Positions 52,751-63,570 of a DNA stretch of 64,000 bases are shown one piece after another; position 1 is the first letter of the stretch; every line of letters starts with the position of its first letter. Made by a program: the position numbers and the translations under genes. Origin of the DNA: Cololabis saira (taxonomy: Eukaryota; Chordata; Actinopteri; Beloniformes; Belonidae); contig NC_084601.1 of assembly GCF_033807715.1 (NCBI RefSeq), positions 62,001 through 126,000 of the forward strand, read 5' to 3'. The notes under the pieces are model-generated. The model was not told the DNA's origin, ran no database searches, and saw only the letters and a program-made list of their open reading frames with translations.

Positions 52751-53669
52751 GATAAGAAAGAAGAGACACAATGAGACAATATTGTGTTCATGACTTATTG
52801 TTGCATCCATCTTTGCTTAATTCATGACTAAGTCATTAAAATCTATTCATCAAACCGACCATGTGTGCATATATTTGTCCTGTGCCTTTCAACCTGCAAA
52901 ACATTTCTAAGAGACACAGTCACTATCTACAGTTGAATGTTTTTTATTTGTGTATTATGAACGTTTTCTGTTTCTCATAGCTAAAAAAATCAGTTTTTAC
53001 AGCTACAAAATCCCTGAATTCAAATGTCAATTTAATCCACTAAATATGAGATACAATCATTCAGACTTCTGTCTTTTTCAATTTTAAAATTCATGTAAAT
53101 TAATTCAATTTACATTAATGCATAATCCAATCCAGTCCATATGAGTAAAAAAAAACATGAAATAAAATTCTAATTCTTAAAAAAGAGAGAAAATTGTTAA
53201 TGAACGCAACAGATTGGATCAAATCTAAAATTTTAGCTAACTTTGGTTCAATCCTCCAACCTTAGCAAACAGTGGAAGTAAAAAAAAAACAACTTAGTTA
53301 TCTGTTAAAGTTGGTCATATATCTCACTGTTTCCATTTTGGAATCAGTTTTTCCATTTACTTTTCTGAAATGTCAAATGATCCCACTAATAATGCTCAAA
53401 TCAGAATACATAAGTGTTAATTGGAATCATCAAGTTTCTTCATAGAAAAATAAAAACCATTAATAAAGACTGGATAAATATTAATATAATAACCTATAAT
53501 ATGTTTCAAACACGAGCTGATGTAAGATTTAAGGAAACCATATGGCTCATATGAGGTATAGGCTGCCAGAAGAATTGGGGCATTAATGCCATTTGTAACA
53601 TTAGCTTCACTTTAGTTTACTTATGTTGTTGACTCAAATAAGACCTTGGACTGATCTGAGTTTCCAGGT
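52751..53669. other. Lipocalin 3' UTR, then AT-rich intergenic
   Basis: The 3' UTR probably ends about 20 bases after ATTAAA (52835-52840). The rest (52870-53669) is AT-rich without ORFs or recognised repeats. Confidence 0.6.
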
Positions 53670-53679
53670 GATTCATGAG

Positions 53680-53863
53680 ACAATCTTTTTTTTTAGCTCT
53701 AGTGCCTATATTCCAGTAGCAGACAGGAAGGCGGTGAGAGAGAGAGAATGGGGATGACATGCAGCAAAGGTGCACAGGCCGGGATTCAAACCGACCACTG
53801 CAGCAGGACTGGAGCCTCAGGATATTACCCGCTTGCTTAACCCACTGCACCACCAAGCAGCCC
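53680..53863 (-). mobile_element. tRNA-derived SINE
   Basis: On the minus strand it starts GGGCTGCTTGGTGGTGCAGT, with an A-box-like GTGGTGCAGTGGGTTAAGC and a B box GGTTTGAATCC about 50 bases later. A tRNA-unrelated body with a (CT)n stretch and an A-rich tail follow. GATTCATGAG flanks it (53670-53679 and 53864-53873) as a target-site duplication. It is a SINE and not a tRNA gene, because no tRNA cloverleaf end or anticodon arm is kept. Confidence 0.88.
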
Positions 53864-54299
53864 GATTCATGAGGAATCTTTCTTTCTTGTCACACATTAC
53901 TACTACTTCTAGTATATCCGTACTCGAGTTGTAAAAAAAAAAATCAGGGGGGATGGTGGATTTTATCATATGGGGACAGATAATTTGTGCTGATTACAAA
54001 TAATATAATATATTACAAATAATAGCACTGACCAAAACACCTGCAGAAATACTGCAGGAATGACATAGCAGCAGTTAAATGCAGCCTTCTGTAAGCTTTA
54101 AATATCCACTGGGCTTACATCAAATACATCAAAACACAACAATAAAAAACAGTTTTCTGAACTTATCAATATGACTCTGTCCTTCCCAGGATAAGTAAAA
54201 TGGATCACTGCAAAAACTCAAAATCTTAACAAGAATATTTGTCTTATTTCTAGTTAAAATGTCTCATTTTAGTAAAAAAATCTCATTACACTTAAAACA

Positions 54300-54540
54300 A
54301 GACTCATCACTGGAAAAAACAACAATTTTCACCTGTTTCAAGTAGATTTTCACTTGAAATAAGTAGAAAAATCTGCCAGTGGAACAAGATTTATTTGCTT
54401 GTAATAGGAAGATAAATCTTGTCCCATTGGCAGATTTTTCTACTTATTTCAAGCAAAAATTTACTTGAAACAGGTGAAAATTGTCAAATAAGTTATTTTT
54501 CTCAAGTTATTTTTCTGGTGATGACTCTAAATGTTGAAAT
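54300..54540. mobile_element. Hairpin MITE (inverted repeat of ~100 bp)
   Basis: Left-arm words CACCTGTTTCAAGTAGATTT and GAAATAAGTAGAAAAATCTGCC return inverted on the right (GGCAGATTTTTCTACTTATTTC and GAAACAGGTGAAAATTG in parts), with the hairpin centre near 54405. The repeated family probably extends left to about 54200 (CACTGCAAAAACTCAAAATC). The Gmr1-type gypsy inserted at its right edge. Confidence 0.75.
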
Positions 54541-54547
54541 AGCAGTA

Positions 54548-55118
54548 TGTTAGGGACCAAGCAGTCAGCAAGGAGGAGAACAGGAGTTGGTTTTAACAAC
54601 AAAAACTGACTCTCCTATAATGACACAGAAGGGAACATATATAGTGGCTTGGCCAAACCAAATAACACACAAGGGGAAACCAAAATGGACAACAAGTACA
54701 ACTAATACAAAAGGAAACCAACTAAACCCCAAATCCCCCCCTCTAACATAACAGCACATGGTATGGCTTAATGGGCATGCCACAGGATTTAACAGTCCTC
54801 CACCCTTGGCCACGCCTTTTGCCCCACCAGGAAAGGTAACTCCTCCACCAGCATGGTAACTCAAAAGAAGGAAATAAAGATTAATATAAACAGAAACAAT
54901 GAACTATAACCTTACAATGAAGAAACATGTGCACTCTATTTAAACAGTGCAAGATTATAAACAAATATATATCAAATAAACTAAACCTTAATTTTTAATT
55001 GAATTGTTTGGGGTGTGGCTGACTGCAAATAAAATTAGCCTGTGTGCTTAAAGTAATGAGGGCCTAGTGTGTAGGATATTACCCTCTTCAAATGGCCTGT
55101 GTGGCTGGGGCCATCACA
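54548..55118 (-). repeat. 3' LTR of the Gmr1-type element, internally deleted
   Basis: It matches the other LTR except that about 125 bp are missing after GGAGTTGGTTTTAA (about 54590). In the element's direction the missing part holds the TATATATAA-like and AATAAA signals of the other LTR. Confidence 0.9.
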
Positions 55119-57397
55119 CACTCCCCCCCTTCAGGACTCTCGCAGGAACTGCGAGAGAGGTAGTCAGCTGTGAGATTGTTCTTGCCTGGGATGTGCTGAA
55201 TACTGAAACAGAAAGGCTGAAGAGCTAGGTAGCACCGGGTGAGCCTTCCATTTGCATCTTTCATCCTCGCCATCCACTGAAGAGCTCTATGGTCTGTCTC
55301 CAAGGAAAAATCTCTACCCAGGAGGTAGTACCGAAAAGAATCAAGGGCCCACTTGATTGCCAGTGCTTCCTTTTCCACCGTGGAATATCGAACCTCTCTG
55401 GGGAACAGCTTCCGGCTGATATAGGCGATTGGATGGCGGTCACCTAATGGTCCCTGAAGAAGCACACCCCCCAGGCCTCTATCGGAAGCATCAGTCTGTA
55501 GAATAAAATGTTCATTAAAGTCTGGACTGTGCAAAACTGGTTCCTCACTCAGTGATTGCTGGATGTCTTTGAAGGCTGCCACTGCGTCCTCTGTCCACTG
55601 GATCTGGTTGGGACACTGTGATCCTGTCATATCTGTGAGAAGAGCTGCTCTGGTGGAAAACTGGGGTATGAAGCGGCGGTAAAACCCAGCCATTCCCAGA
55701 AAAGATCGAAGCTGTCTTCTTGTGTGTGGAAAAGGACATGACTCAATGGCTTGGATTTTGTTGACCTGCGGCCGTATCACCCCATTTCCAATGATGTGGC
55801 CCAGGTACTCTGTCTCCGCAGCAGCAAAGACACACTTTGATGGATTCACTGTCAACCCGGCAGAGTGGAGACGATCCAAGACAGCCCTCAGATGTTCCAG
55901 GTGCTCCTCCCAGGTGGTGCTGTAAATGACAATGTCATCGAGATATGCTGCAGCAAACTCAGTGAAATCACACAGTACCTGGTCCATGAGCCTCTGGAAG
56001 GTTGCCGGTGCCCCATGCAAACCAAACGGCAGAACTGTGAACTGGAAGAGCCCCCACGACGTCCTAAAGGCTGTAAACTCCCTGGACCGCTCTGTGAGGG
56101 GAACCTGCCAGTATCCCTTACACAGATCTATGGTGGTCAAGTATTTGGCTTTTCCCAGACGTTCAAGCAGGTCATCAATCCTTGGTGTGGGATAAGAATC
56201 AAACTGGGAAATTGAATTCAGGTACCTGAAATCTATACAGAATCTTAAGCTACCATCCTTCTTTGGCACCAGGACCACCGGGTTACACCACTCACTCTGT
56301 GATTTTTCAATAATCCCCAAGGACAGCATCAGGTCAATCTCCTTTTTTAGAGAGGCTAGCATGCGTTCAGGGATCCTGTAACTAAGCCGTCTCACAGAAG
56401 CACCTTCTTTAACAACAATGTCATGTTCCATAATATCTGTTCTCCCAGGGTTCTCCTGGAAAACATCTGAATTGCAGATCTCTCTCACCTGGAACTGCTT
56501 GTCTTCTGGGAGGTGACTGAGATCGTAGGGTAATAGAGGCCCAGCCAAAGGGAGATATTGCTCATCCACCTCCTCGTCCTCCAGCACGCCTCTGATGAGC
56601 ATCACCTTTGTCTTTTCTGGTTGTTGCACCCACTCCTTCAGGAGATTTATATGCAGTACTCTACTTGACCGTGCCTGTCCTGGGGTTGATATCCGGTATG
56701 TGGTAGGTCCAAGTTTCTTCAGGATCTCAAATGGTCCCTGCCATTTTGCTAACAACTTGTTATCATCGCTAGGGAGGAGCACTAGCACTTTCTGTCCAGG
56801 GTCAAAAGATCTCTGCCGGGCTGATTTATCATACCAGGACTTCTGGCGCCGCTGGGCCTCCGCCATGTATGATTGAGCAAGCTCACTCATTTTCTCCAAT
56901 CGGTCTCTCATCTGTACAACATACGATATAACATTAACAGAATCCCCCCTCTCTCTGCCTCCCTCCCAAATCTCTCTCAGTAGTGAGAGAGGTCCTCGTA
57001 CTTCATCCCCATACAAAAGCTCAAATGGAGAGAAGCCAGTGGAGGCTTGGGGTACTTCTCTGTATGCAAAGAGGAGGTATGGCAGCCACTGATCCCAGTC
57101 TGTCCCAGTGCTGTTGACAAACTTCCGAAGCATCTGCTTCAGGGTCTGATTGAAGCACTCCGTCAGCCCATCAGTCTGGGGATGATATGCTGTGGTCCTC
57201 AGGCTCCTTATCCCAAGTAACTGGTAGACCTGTTTCAGTAAAGTGGACATGAAGTTAGTTCCCTGATCAGTCAATATTTCCTGAGGGAAACCTACTCTGG
57301 AAAAGAACTGCACCAGACAGAAGGCCACTGATTTTGCCTTTATGGATTTGAGTGGAAAAACTTCGGGGTACTTTGTAGCATAATCTGTTATAACCAG
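55088..57397 (-). pseudogene. Gmr1-type pol: integrase end, RT, RNase H
   Basis: A 746-codon frame is open from 57328 to 55088, and the reading extends upstream to 57397. Integrase catalytic regions TDQGTNF and TDGLTECFN (the second acidic pair) come first, then a GPLSLLRE-type linker. RT follows: NPVVLVPKKDGSLRFCIDFR, LTTIDLCKGYWQ and YLDD. RNase H follows: QTDASDRGLGGVL and ETDHRAL. It ends with IPGKNNLTADYLSR. The stop lies 30 bp inside the LTR. The frame itself is intact and all visible catalytic motifs are kept. Only the upstream insertion breaks the integrase. Confidence 0.92.
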
Positions 57398-57998
57398 TGT
57401 CGAGCCACATTGTCATGGGAAGCTCCAGCCCCTACCCCCTACAGGGCTTTGAACTGGACTCAAGACCTTTGTTGTGACTCCAGCTTCCTACCCCACGTGA
57501 AGGTCCCGACACCTCGGAAGTTGGCTCAAACAGACAACTGGACTCAACACCTTTGAGGTAGCTCCAGCTTCCTACCCCACGTGAAGATCCCAACACCTCG
57601 GAAGTTGGCTCAAACAGACAACTGGACTCAACACCTTTGAGGTAGCTCCAGCTTCCTACCCCCGTGCAGATCCCGACACCTGGAAGTTGGTTCAAACAGA
57701 TTTGAATCACGAGAGCACCCTATGGGGTGATTTGGAGGTCTGTGACAGTCATGCCAAATGTCTGATAATGACATTTGGCCCGAGTCACATCCGACTGTAA
57801 ATTACTTTTTGTCTCTCGCCTGATTCATGTATTCCTGCATTCTGTTGTTTGTTCTTGTATAAGAAGCTTGTTTCAAAACCACTCGATGTCAGCTCACCGA
57901 CCGAGACACTGTGTCTGTGTCGGTCTGCTGAACGCCGGCTGAATAAATTCTCTAACCACAAAGCGGACTTCTGAACTGGTTTGATAAATTCCTCAACA
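57398..57998. mobile_element. Solo LTR in the Gmr1-type integrase, CCAG duplication
   Basis: The 601-bp insert runs from TGTCGAGCC to CTCAACA, flanked by CCAG (57394-57397 and 57999-58002). On the plus strand it has TGTATAAGAAG (about 57857) and GAATAAATTC (about 57940) near the right end, like U3-R-U5 of a retroviral-type LTR. An 84-bp unit is repeated about three times at 57481-57715 in the U3-like part. No internal genes are present. It interrupts the integrase between the HHCC finger/first aspartate and the rest. Confidence 0.83.
57481..57715 (+). repeat. 84-bp repeat in solo LTR U3-like region
   Basis: Units containing CAGCTTCCTACCCC start at 57481, 57565 and 57649, nearly identical apart from the third. 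Retroviral U3 enhancers are often tandem repeats, so an enhancer role is possible. Confidence 0.85.
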
Positions 57999-58690
57999 CC
58001 AGCATATAACGATTCCCCACCTTGCTCCTCTCCACAGGACCAACAATGTCCATCCCCAGGCGTTCAAATGGGGTACTGATTATGGGTAATGATTGTAAAG
58101 GGGCTCTGGCTGGGATTTTAGCAGATGTTATATGGCACTGAGGGCAACTTCTACAGAACTGAGAAACATCTCTACTTAGGCCAGGCCAGTGGAAATGACG
58201 TTTAATACGAGCTGTGGTTTTATGCTTACCCAGGTGGCCAGCCCAGGGAACAGAGTGCCCCAAGGCAAGGATGATGTCTCTAGCTGCTTGGGGGACCACT
58301 AGCTGCAACACTGACCCCTGTTGCAGGTAGAGCATGCCATTTTGCAGAACATACTCGTCTTCGCTGATGTCCAACTGATGCCCCGGCTTCTTTTCCTTTG
58401 CTTTTTGAAATAGAAGCACTAAAGCTGGATCAGTTTTCTGCATCTCAGTGATGTCTGCTGGTATTTGGAATCCCAGAGGTAACTCTGGCTCTGGGTTGGT
58501 GGGCGGATTCATAACTGTGTGTTGGAATTTTTCCTGCTTTCTCTGCCTACGAGTTTTTCGAGACTTCCCGGGTATTGTCTCCAATTCCTCATTGTAGAAG
58601 GGCAGGGCACTGAGAGTTTCAGAGTGAGTAGTGGGTTTTTTTGCCTGTGCCCTAGTGACAGCAACATTACATCTTTACTAGGTAATCTTT
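57999..58690 (-). pseudogene. Gmr1-type integrase N-terminal part
   Basis: Read from 58584: a linker, then the zinc-binding HHCC region (HLGKHKTTARIKRHF and CRSCPQC, about 58230-58130), then FERLGMDIVGP with the first catalytic aspartate near 58040. It is interrupted by the solo LTR at 57998. A frame break separates it from the protease frame near 58600-58690. Confidence 0.82.
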
Positions 58691-59399
58691 ACTTACTGAG
58701 TACTGGCAGGTCTCTTCCTAGCACAGCAGGAAATGGAAGGTTATCCACAACTCCAATGTTCAAGAGGTAGGTTACGCCATCTACCTTTATATACATATCC
58801 GCTGTTGGATAATTTTTCTCGTCTCCATGTACACAACATACAGGTATGGTGTCTCTGGTGCTGATTATATTAGATGGTACAAACTTCCTATGCACTAGGG
58901 TCTGATCACTCCCTGAATCCAGTAGAGCCTTTAGAGTCGTTCCATTAACTTCAATGCATTTCATTTTAATAGACTGATTTCTCTTCAGCACGGATTCCCT
59001 ATGAGGACGTGGCACAAAGCACATTTGCGTCATTTTACCTGAGTTTTTGGGGCACATAGGTTTTATATGGCCTTCTACCCCACAGAGATAGCAAATTGGC
59101 TTTTTGCCAAAAGATTTTAATGGACCACTAGCTGGCTGGGTTCCCCCAATAGGAGGCTTACACATACTGGTCGTTTGCCCCTGATGGTCCTGATGGGCTA
59201 GTTTGCGGTTGTCCTTTGTGGCTCTCCATGAGTGGTAACTCCATGGTTGCCCCTTCCTCCGGGCAGCCACAAAGACATCCGCCAGCTTAGCAGCCTCCAT
59301 AGCTGAATCTGGGTCACGCTCTCGGATCCAGACCTTGTGGTTGCATCCACTTCCCATAGAGCTCCTTAAGCCTTGCGTACAACTCCTTGGGGTTTTCAT
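58691..59399 (-). pseudogene. Gmr1-type gag end and protease
   Basis: It begins with VWIRERDPDSAMEAAKLADVF, a SCAN-like gag segment (59330-59265). A CCHC zinc knuckle CYLCGVEGHIKPMC follows (about 59095-59050), then an aspartic protease ALLDSGSDQTLVHRKF (about 58935-58880) and LPFPAVLGRDLPVL. The protease active-site triplet is DSG. Confidence 0.85.
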
Positions 59400-60093
59400 C
59401 AGGGTTCACCTCTAGAGAGCGGAATCTTAACCTGTAGGTCTCAGGGTTAATGTCATATTTAGCAAGAATGGAAGATTTTACTTGATCATAATCAAGGGAG
59501 TCATCAATGTCCATATGTACATAAGCGCTTCTAGCTTTTCCAGTTAGCAATGGGATTAAATGAAAGACCCACTCTGCTTTTTGCCACCGGCATGCTACAG
59601 CAATGCGTTCAAATGTGATGAGAAAGTGTTCAATGTCATCAGTGTCAGTTAATTTCTCCAACCTAGGCGTGTGATGAGTGTGAAGCTGACAACCTGGGGC
59701 CATAGTCGGACTGGTTGCCAAAGGCTCCACTCGGGCCTGAGAAGGCGGTATGCTGGATAAGTGAGCTCCCAACTCTTCTGGATCAGAGTCTGCCAACTGA
59801 GGATCTGGCACTGGAGACGTTCGAGCCTGAACTTCTGACTGTAAAAGCTGAAAATGGTGGTGAAGTGCTTTAAAGCGCTGTTCTTGTCTTTCAGTCACTT
59901 CAGTCTGCTTTACCTCTCGAGCCTCTTGTTGATGCATATGAGCCCGAAGAATACCCATCATGTCTGAGAGAGTTGGCTCTCTACCTTCACCGTCAGTACT
60001 TTCCACCACTTCAGAGACTCCATTTTCCTCCTCCTCAGCTGGCTTCTCCTGAGCAATTATCACTTTCTTTCCAGTCTTTCCTCCACAATGCAT
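59314..60093 (-). pseudogene. Gmr1-type gag N-terminal part
   Basis: The likely ATG is at 60093-60091 (MHCGGKTGKK). It has a charged N-terminus, a Gln/Glu-rich helical region (QEAREVKQTEVTERQEQRF), then a capsid-like domain with EHFLITFERIAVACRW, WVFHLIPLLTGKARSAY and LRFRSLEVNPDENPKELY. The frame leaves the SCAN-like region after GKWMQPQ. The next frame resumes at VWIRERD, so about 20-35 residues seem deleted and the frame shifted near 59330. Confidence 0.8.
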
Positions 60094-60175
60094 TTTCCTT
60101 TTATATTGGAGGTGGGAAACAGAGAAAAAAAAAATCCTGTGTCCTCCACTGAATGATCCCACCACTGCCACCAAT

Positions 60176-60870
60176 TGTTAGGGACCAAGCAGTCAGCAAG
60201 GAGGAGAACAGGAGTTGGTTTTAAAAAAAGGGGTTTTATTTGCTACAAAAAGTTATATATAAACCAAAACTAATTATCCAGGTTTATAAAAGAAGTCAAC
60301 AAACCAGAACTACACTGAAACTATTAGCAACATAACAAGACACCAACTAAACAAAAACTGACTCTCCTATAATGACACAGAAGGGAACATATATAGTGGC
60401 TTGGCCAAACCAAATAACACACAAGGGGAAACCAAAATGGACAACAAGTACAACTAATACAAAAGGAAACCAACTAAACCCCAAATCCCCCCCTCTAACA
60501 TAACAGCACATGGTATGGCTTAATGGGCATGCCACAGGATTTAGCAGTCCTCCATCCTTGGCCACGCCTTTTGCCCCACCAGGAAAGGTAACTCCTCCAC
60601 CAGCATGGTAACTCAAAAGAAGGAAATAAAGATTAATATAAACAGAAAAAATGAACTATAACCTTACAATGAAGAAACATGTGCACTCTATTTAAACAGT
60701 GCAAGATTATAAACAAATATATATCAAATAAACTAAACCTTAATTTTTAATTGAATTGTTTGGGGTGTGGCTGACTGCAAATAAAATTAGCCTGTGTGCT
60801 TAAAGTAATGAGGGCCTAGTGTGTAGGATATTACCCTCTTCAACTGGCCTGTGTGGCTGGGGCCATCACA
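60176..60870 (-). repeat. 5' LTR of the Gmr1-type element, complete
   Basis: This is the 695-bp LTR that reads TGTGATGGCC to CCCTAACA on the minus strand. It carries TATA-like GGTTTATATATAA (about 60252-60264) and AATAAAACCCC (about 60230-60240) on the minus strand. Confidence 0.9.
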
Positions 60871-60878
60871 CAGTAAAA

Positions 60879-61162
60879 CGAAAGTTACGCCTGTAACTAC
60901 GGTTCTATGAGTCCCGGATGACCGCCAGGCGGTGCTGTAAGCACTGGATATCTCCCCTCGCGCATGCGCATGTCGAGTACAATACCAACAATGTCATGTC
61001 ACCCGTGACCCCTGCATGACCCCTGGAAGGGGTATATCTTCCGGCGTCAAGCATGGGATCGACTCCTAGAATCTTCTCGCGAGAGCACGAGGATTCGGAG
61101 TGACCGGCAGGCCTGGCGGTCATCCGGGACTCATAGAACCGTAGTTACAGGCGTAACTTTCG
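60879..61162. repeat. Perfect 52-bp inverted repeat at the DIRS-like end
   Basis: 60879-60930 and 61111-61162 are exact reverse complements, starting CGAAAGTTACGCCTGTAAC. A second, direct copy of the GGCGGTGCTGTAAGCACTGG part occurs at 61189-61208. DIRS elements carry inverted termini and internal complementary regions, so this is likely part of the replication structure. Confidence 0.9.
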
Positions 61163-61227
61163 TCCTATTTCGTCCCTACTGACCACCAGGCGGTGCTGTA
61201 AGCACTGGATGACGAATACCAACAATG

Positions 61228-62024
61228 TCACATAGAATCCCGGTCACTTACCTCACTGACCAGGGGCAGAAGGACCCGGGAGTAGAACCACGCCCAATGG
61301 TTGGGGAAGTGGCGACATTGATCCGGTAAAATCTGGAGAACGTGTCCGGCGACGTCCACGAAGCCACTGCGCAGATGTCCTCCAGAGGCACCCCCTTCAG
61401 GGCAGCCAAAGAAGCCGAAAACGCTTCTGGTCGAGTGGCACCTCACCCCCACTGGTAAGGGGCGGCCACTGGCCCTGTAGGCGTGCTCGACGGTGTCCAC
61501 CACCCAGTGGGACGGCGCCGTCCAGAAACAGCACGCCCCCTGTTGGGGCCACCATGGCAGAGAACAAGCTGCTCCGACCGTCGCACAGGCGCGGTAGCAT
61601 AAGCAGCGAGGGCTCGTACGGGGCACAAAGGGCTCGGCCCACTCTCTGCAGGCTCGGGGTCGAACCGGCCAAGCTGGATAGGCCGATTAGTACGAGTGCG
61701 TGGCAGGACCTTGGGCAGGAACGCCACGTTCAGCCACAACGTAGCCCCTGAGCTGACTGACAGGGCATGTAACTCACGACTCACTTTGCTGATGTCATAG
61801 CGAGGAGCTATCTCCATAGAGAGCCCCTTCAGGCCCACCTGGGCCAAGGGCCCAAGGGTGGAGAAGAGAGGGCACCTAGCACCATGGACAGGTCCCACAC
61901 TGGGGCCTTTGGGCTCCTCGGGGGGGCGCAGCCTCGGAGCCCCCCTGAGAAAGAGAAACCAGCCGGTGGCACCCCATGGTGGCATTCTCTTCCAGGGCAT
62001 GTTGCGACGAAATGACCGCCACAT
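61228..62024 (-). pseudogene. DIRS-like tyrosine recombinase
   Basis: Two overlapping frames (62024-61443 and 61626-61228) give the domain. SKVSRELHALSVSSG covers the first catalytic region, then CPVRALAAYATAPVRRSEQL, then GVRCHSTRS with the H-x-x-R pair. A later aromatic segment (FVDVAGHVLQI in this frame) falls where the SWTSP...FY end is expected. The domain would join circular cDNA to the genome without target duplication. It is frameshifted around 61450-61620. Confidence 0.8.
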
Positions 62025-62215
62025 ACACCCTTAGAGTGGACTGAGCACGGCCACCATCCAGGAGGGACCGAAAGGACCCCAGGATCGTGGCCACGGGGCA
62101 AAGAACAGGGTCCTCTGCCCCGTCTGCACACCAGGCAGAGAATCTCCCCCACTCGCACTTTTACCAGAGGCGGGTGGGAGGCACATGGGCATTCGAGATG
62201 CCAGCCCTGACGGGT

Positions 62216-63396
62216 TCAGGACAGCTTGACAACAATGGGCTGGGCCCCGCAGCGGCCAGACCCAGAGCTGAAAACGACGGGGTCGGGGTGCAAAACCTGA
62301 ATCCCCGGCTGGGAAAGACGGTCCCTCTGGGGGGCGTCATGTTGTGTCGCAGCAGAGCCTCCGCAGCAGTGGAAACTATGTTTCCCCGGTCGGAAGGGGG
62401 CCACCAAGAGGAGCCCGTGAGCCCTCTGGAGGACCCTCTGCAAAGTCGGCTTGCGCCGGGAGAGGAAGTCCGTCACCCGGTTCCTGTCTCCAGGCAGGAA
62501 CATCGCCCGAAGGCCGGGCAGGCGAGGAGCGGTCCACGCTAGGAGGCCCCGGGACACCTGCAGCAGCTGTGCAGAGTCGGTGCCCCCCCTGGTGGCCGAT
62601 CAAGGGACAGTGGACACACTGTCTGACCGAACCGGCACATGCCTCCCCCACAGGAGTTGCAAAAAATGTTCGAGTGTGAAGTGCAGAGCCCAGAGCTCCA
62701 GCACGTTGATGTGGCGCGTGCGGACGCGGGAGGACCACTGATGACAGCCTCCCGGCAGGGAGGGGACAGCGCCTAAGGGCACACCCCTCAGCCTGAATGT
62801 CCCGTCTTTCCAGGGTGCAAGGGTATGGACACACACCCGCGAAACCCTGACCAGCCTGCGCCCGTGCCTCTTGGCATCCAGGCGAGGGCTGTCCAGCCAC
62901 ATTGCAGGGGGCGTAGCGACAGCAGGCCCAAGGTACCTGGTGAAAAAATCCTCTGTGACAGGGAGAAAACCGCACAGGAGCACCCTGAACCGACAACGGT
63001 GGCCCCGGTAGGCGAACCCCCGGAACTACCGGTGACGTGCCGCAACCGGCACGTGAAACAAGCGCTCTGTAGGTCCACAGTTGCAAACCACTTCCTCCTG
63101 ACCAACGCAGAGCATCCGCTGTGGTCAAGCCTCCGGAAGGGCAGGACCTTCACGTATTCGTCGAGGTCCCTCAGGTCCAAGATGGGACGACGTCCGTCGT
63201 CTCTCTCGCTGACGAGAAAGTAGCTCAAGTAGAACCCCACCGGCATGATGGCGCTCTTGGCCAGTAGGGCGGGCAACACCTGAGCCCGAGCCAGAATGTT
63301 TGCCGGGTCTCCGACGATGGTCATCTCAACCCGGCCGGAGGTAGGAGGCCGGTGTCGGAACTGCAATACGTACCCCTGGGCTAGGGTGGAAACCAC
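62216..63396 (-). pseudogene. DIRS-like reverse transcriptase and RNase H
   Basis: 63396-63130 gives the RT fingers (PVGFYLSYFLVSERDDGRRPILDLRDL in parts). 63080-62990 gives WFATVDLQSACF. The YxDD palm segment appears deleted. 62790-62590 gives the RNase H-like WSSRVRTRHINVLELWALHF. 62557-62400 gives GLLAWTAPRLPGLRAMFLPG with a D-LSR-like end. Frames change at least four times. Confidence 0.75.
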
Positions 63397-63570
63397 CCAG
63401 GCCCCGATGAGCAGGCAGCCCAGTAACTGAGCTGCTGCCGGAAAAGTAGCCGACGACCGGCCCTGTGGCCTTAGCGCCGTCTCCCCCGGGCTCTGGACGT
63501 CCCGGGGGGGCGACGGTCGGGATCAACGCCCCAACGCTGCTGGGACGGTCCACGCACAGGGGGGCGAAAG

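Larger units (their letters stand above)
54548..60870 (-). mobile_element. Gmr1-type Ty3/gypsy retrotransposon
   Basis: The 6.3-kb element has a CAGTA duplication on both sides (54543-54547 and 60871-60875). LTRs lie at 54548-55118 and 60176-60870. In its own (minus) direction the order is primer-binding-like TGGTGGCAGTGG next to the right LTR, gag, zinc knuckle, protease, integrase, then RT-RNase H, and a G-rich polypurine tract next to the left LTR. Integrase before RT is the unusual copia-like order known for Gmr1 elements of deuterostomes. LTRs differ by about four bases in about 565 shared positions, so it is young. It is disabled by a gag deletion/frameshift, a frame break near 58600-58690 and a solo LTR in the integrase. 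Confidence 0.92.

Noticed and set aside
53680..53863. Possible tRNA gene on the minus strand
   Set aside because: It has A- and B-box-like motifs but a tRNA-unrelated body, poly(A)-like tail and a 10-bp target duplication. It is a SINE.
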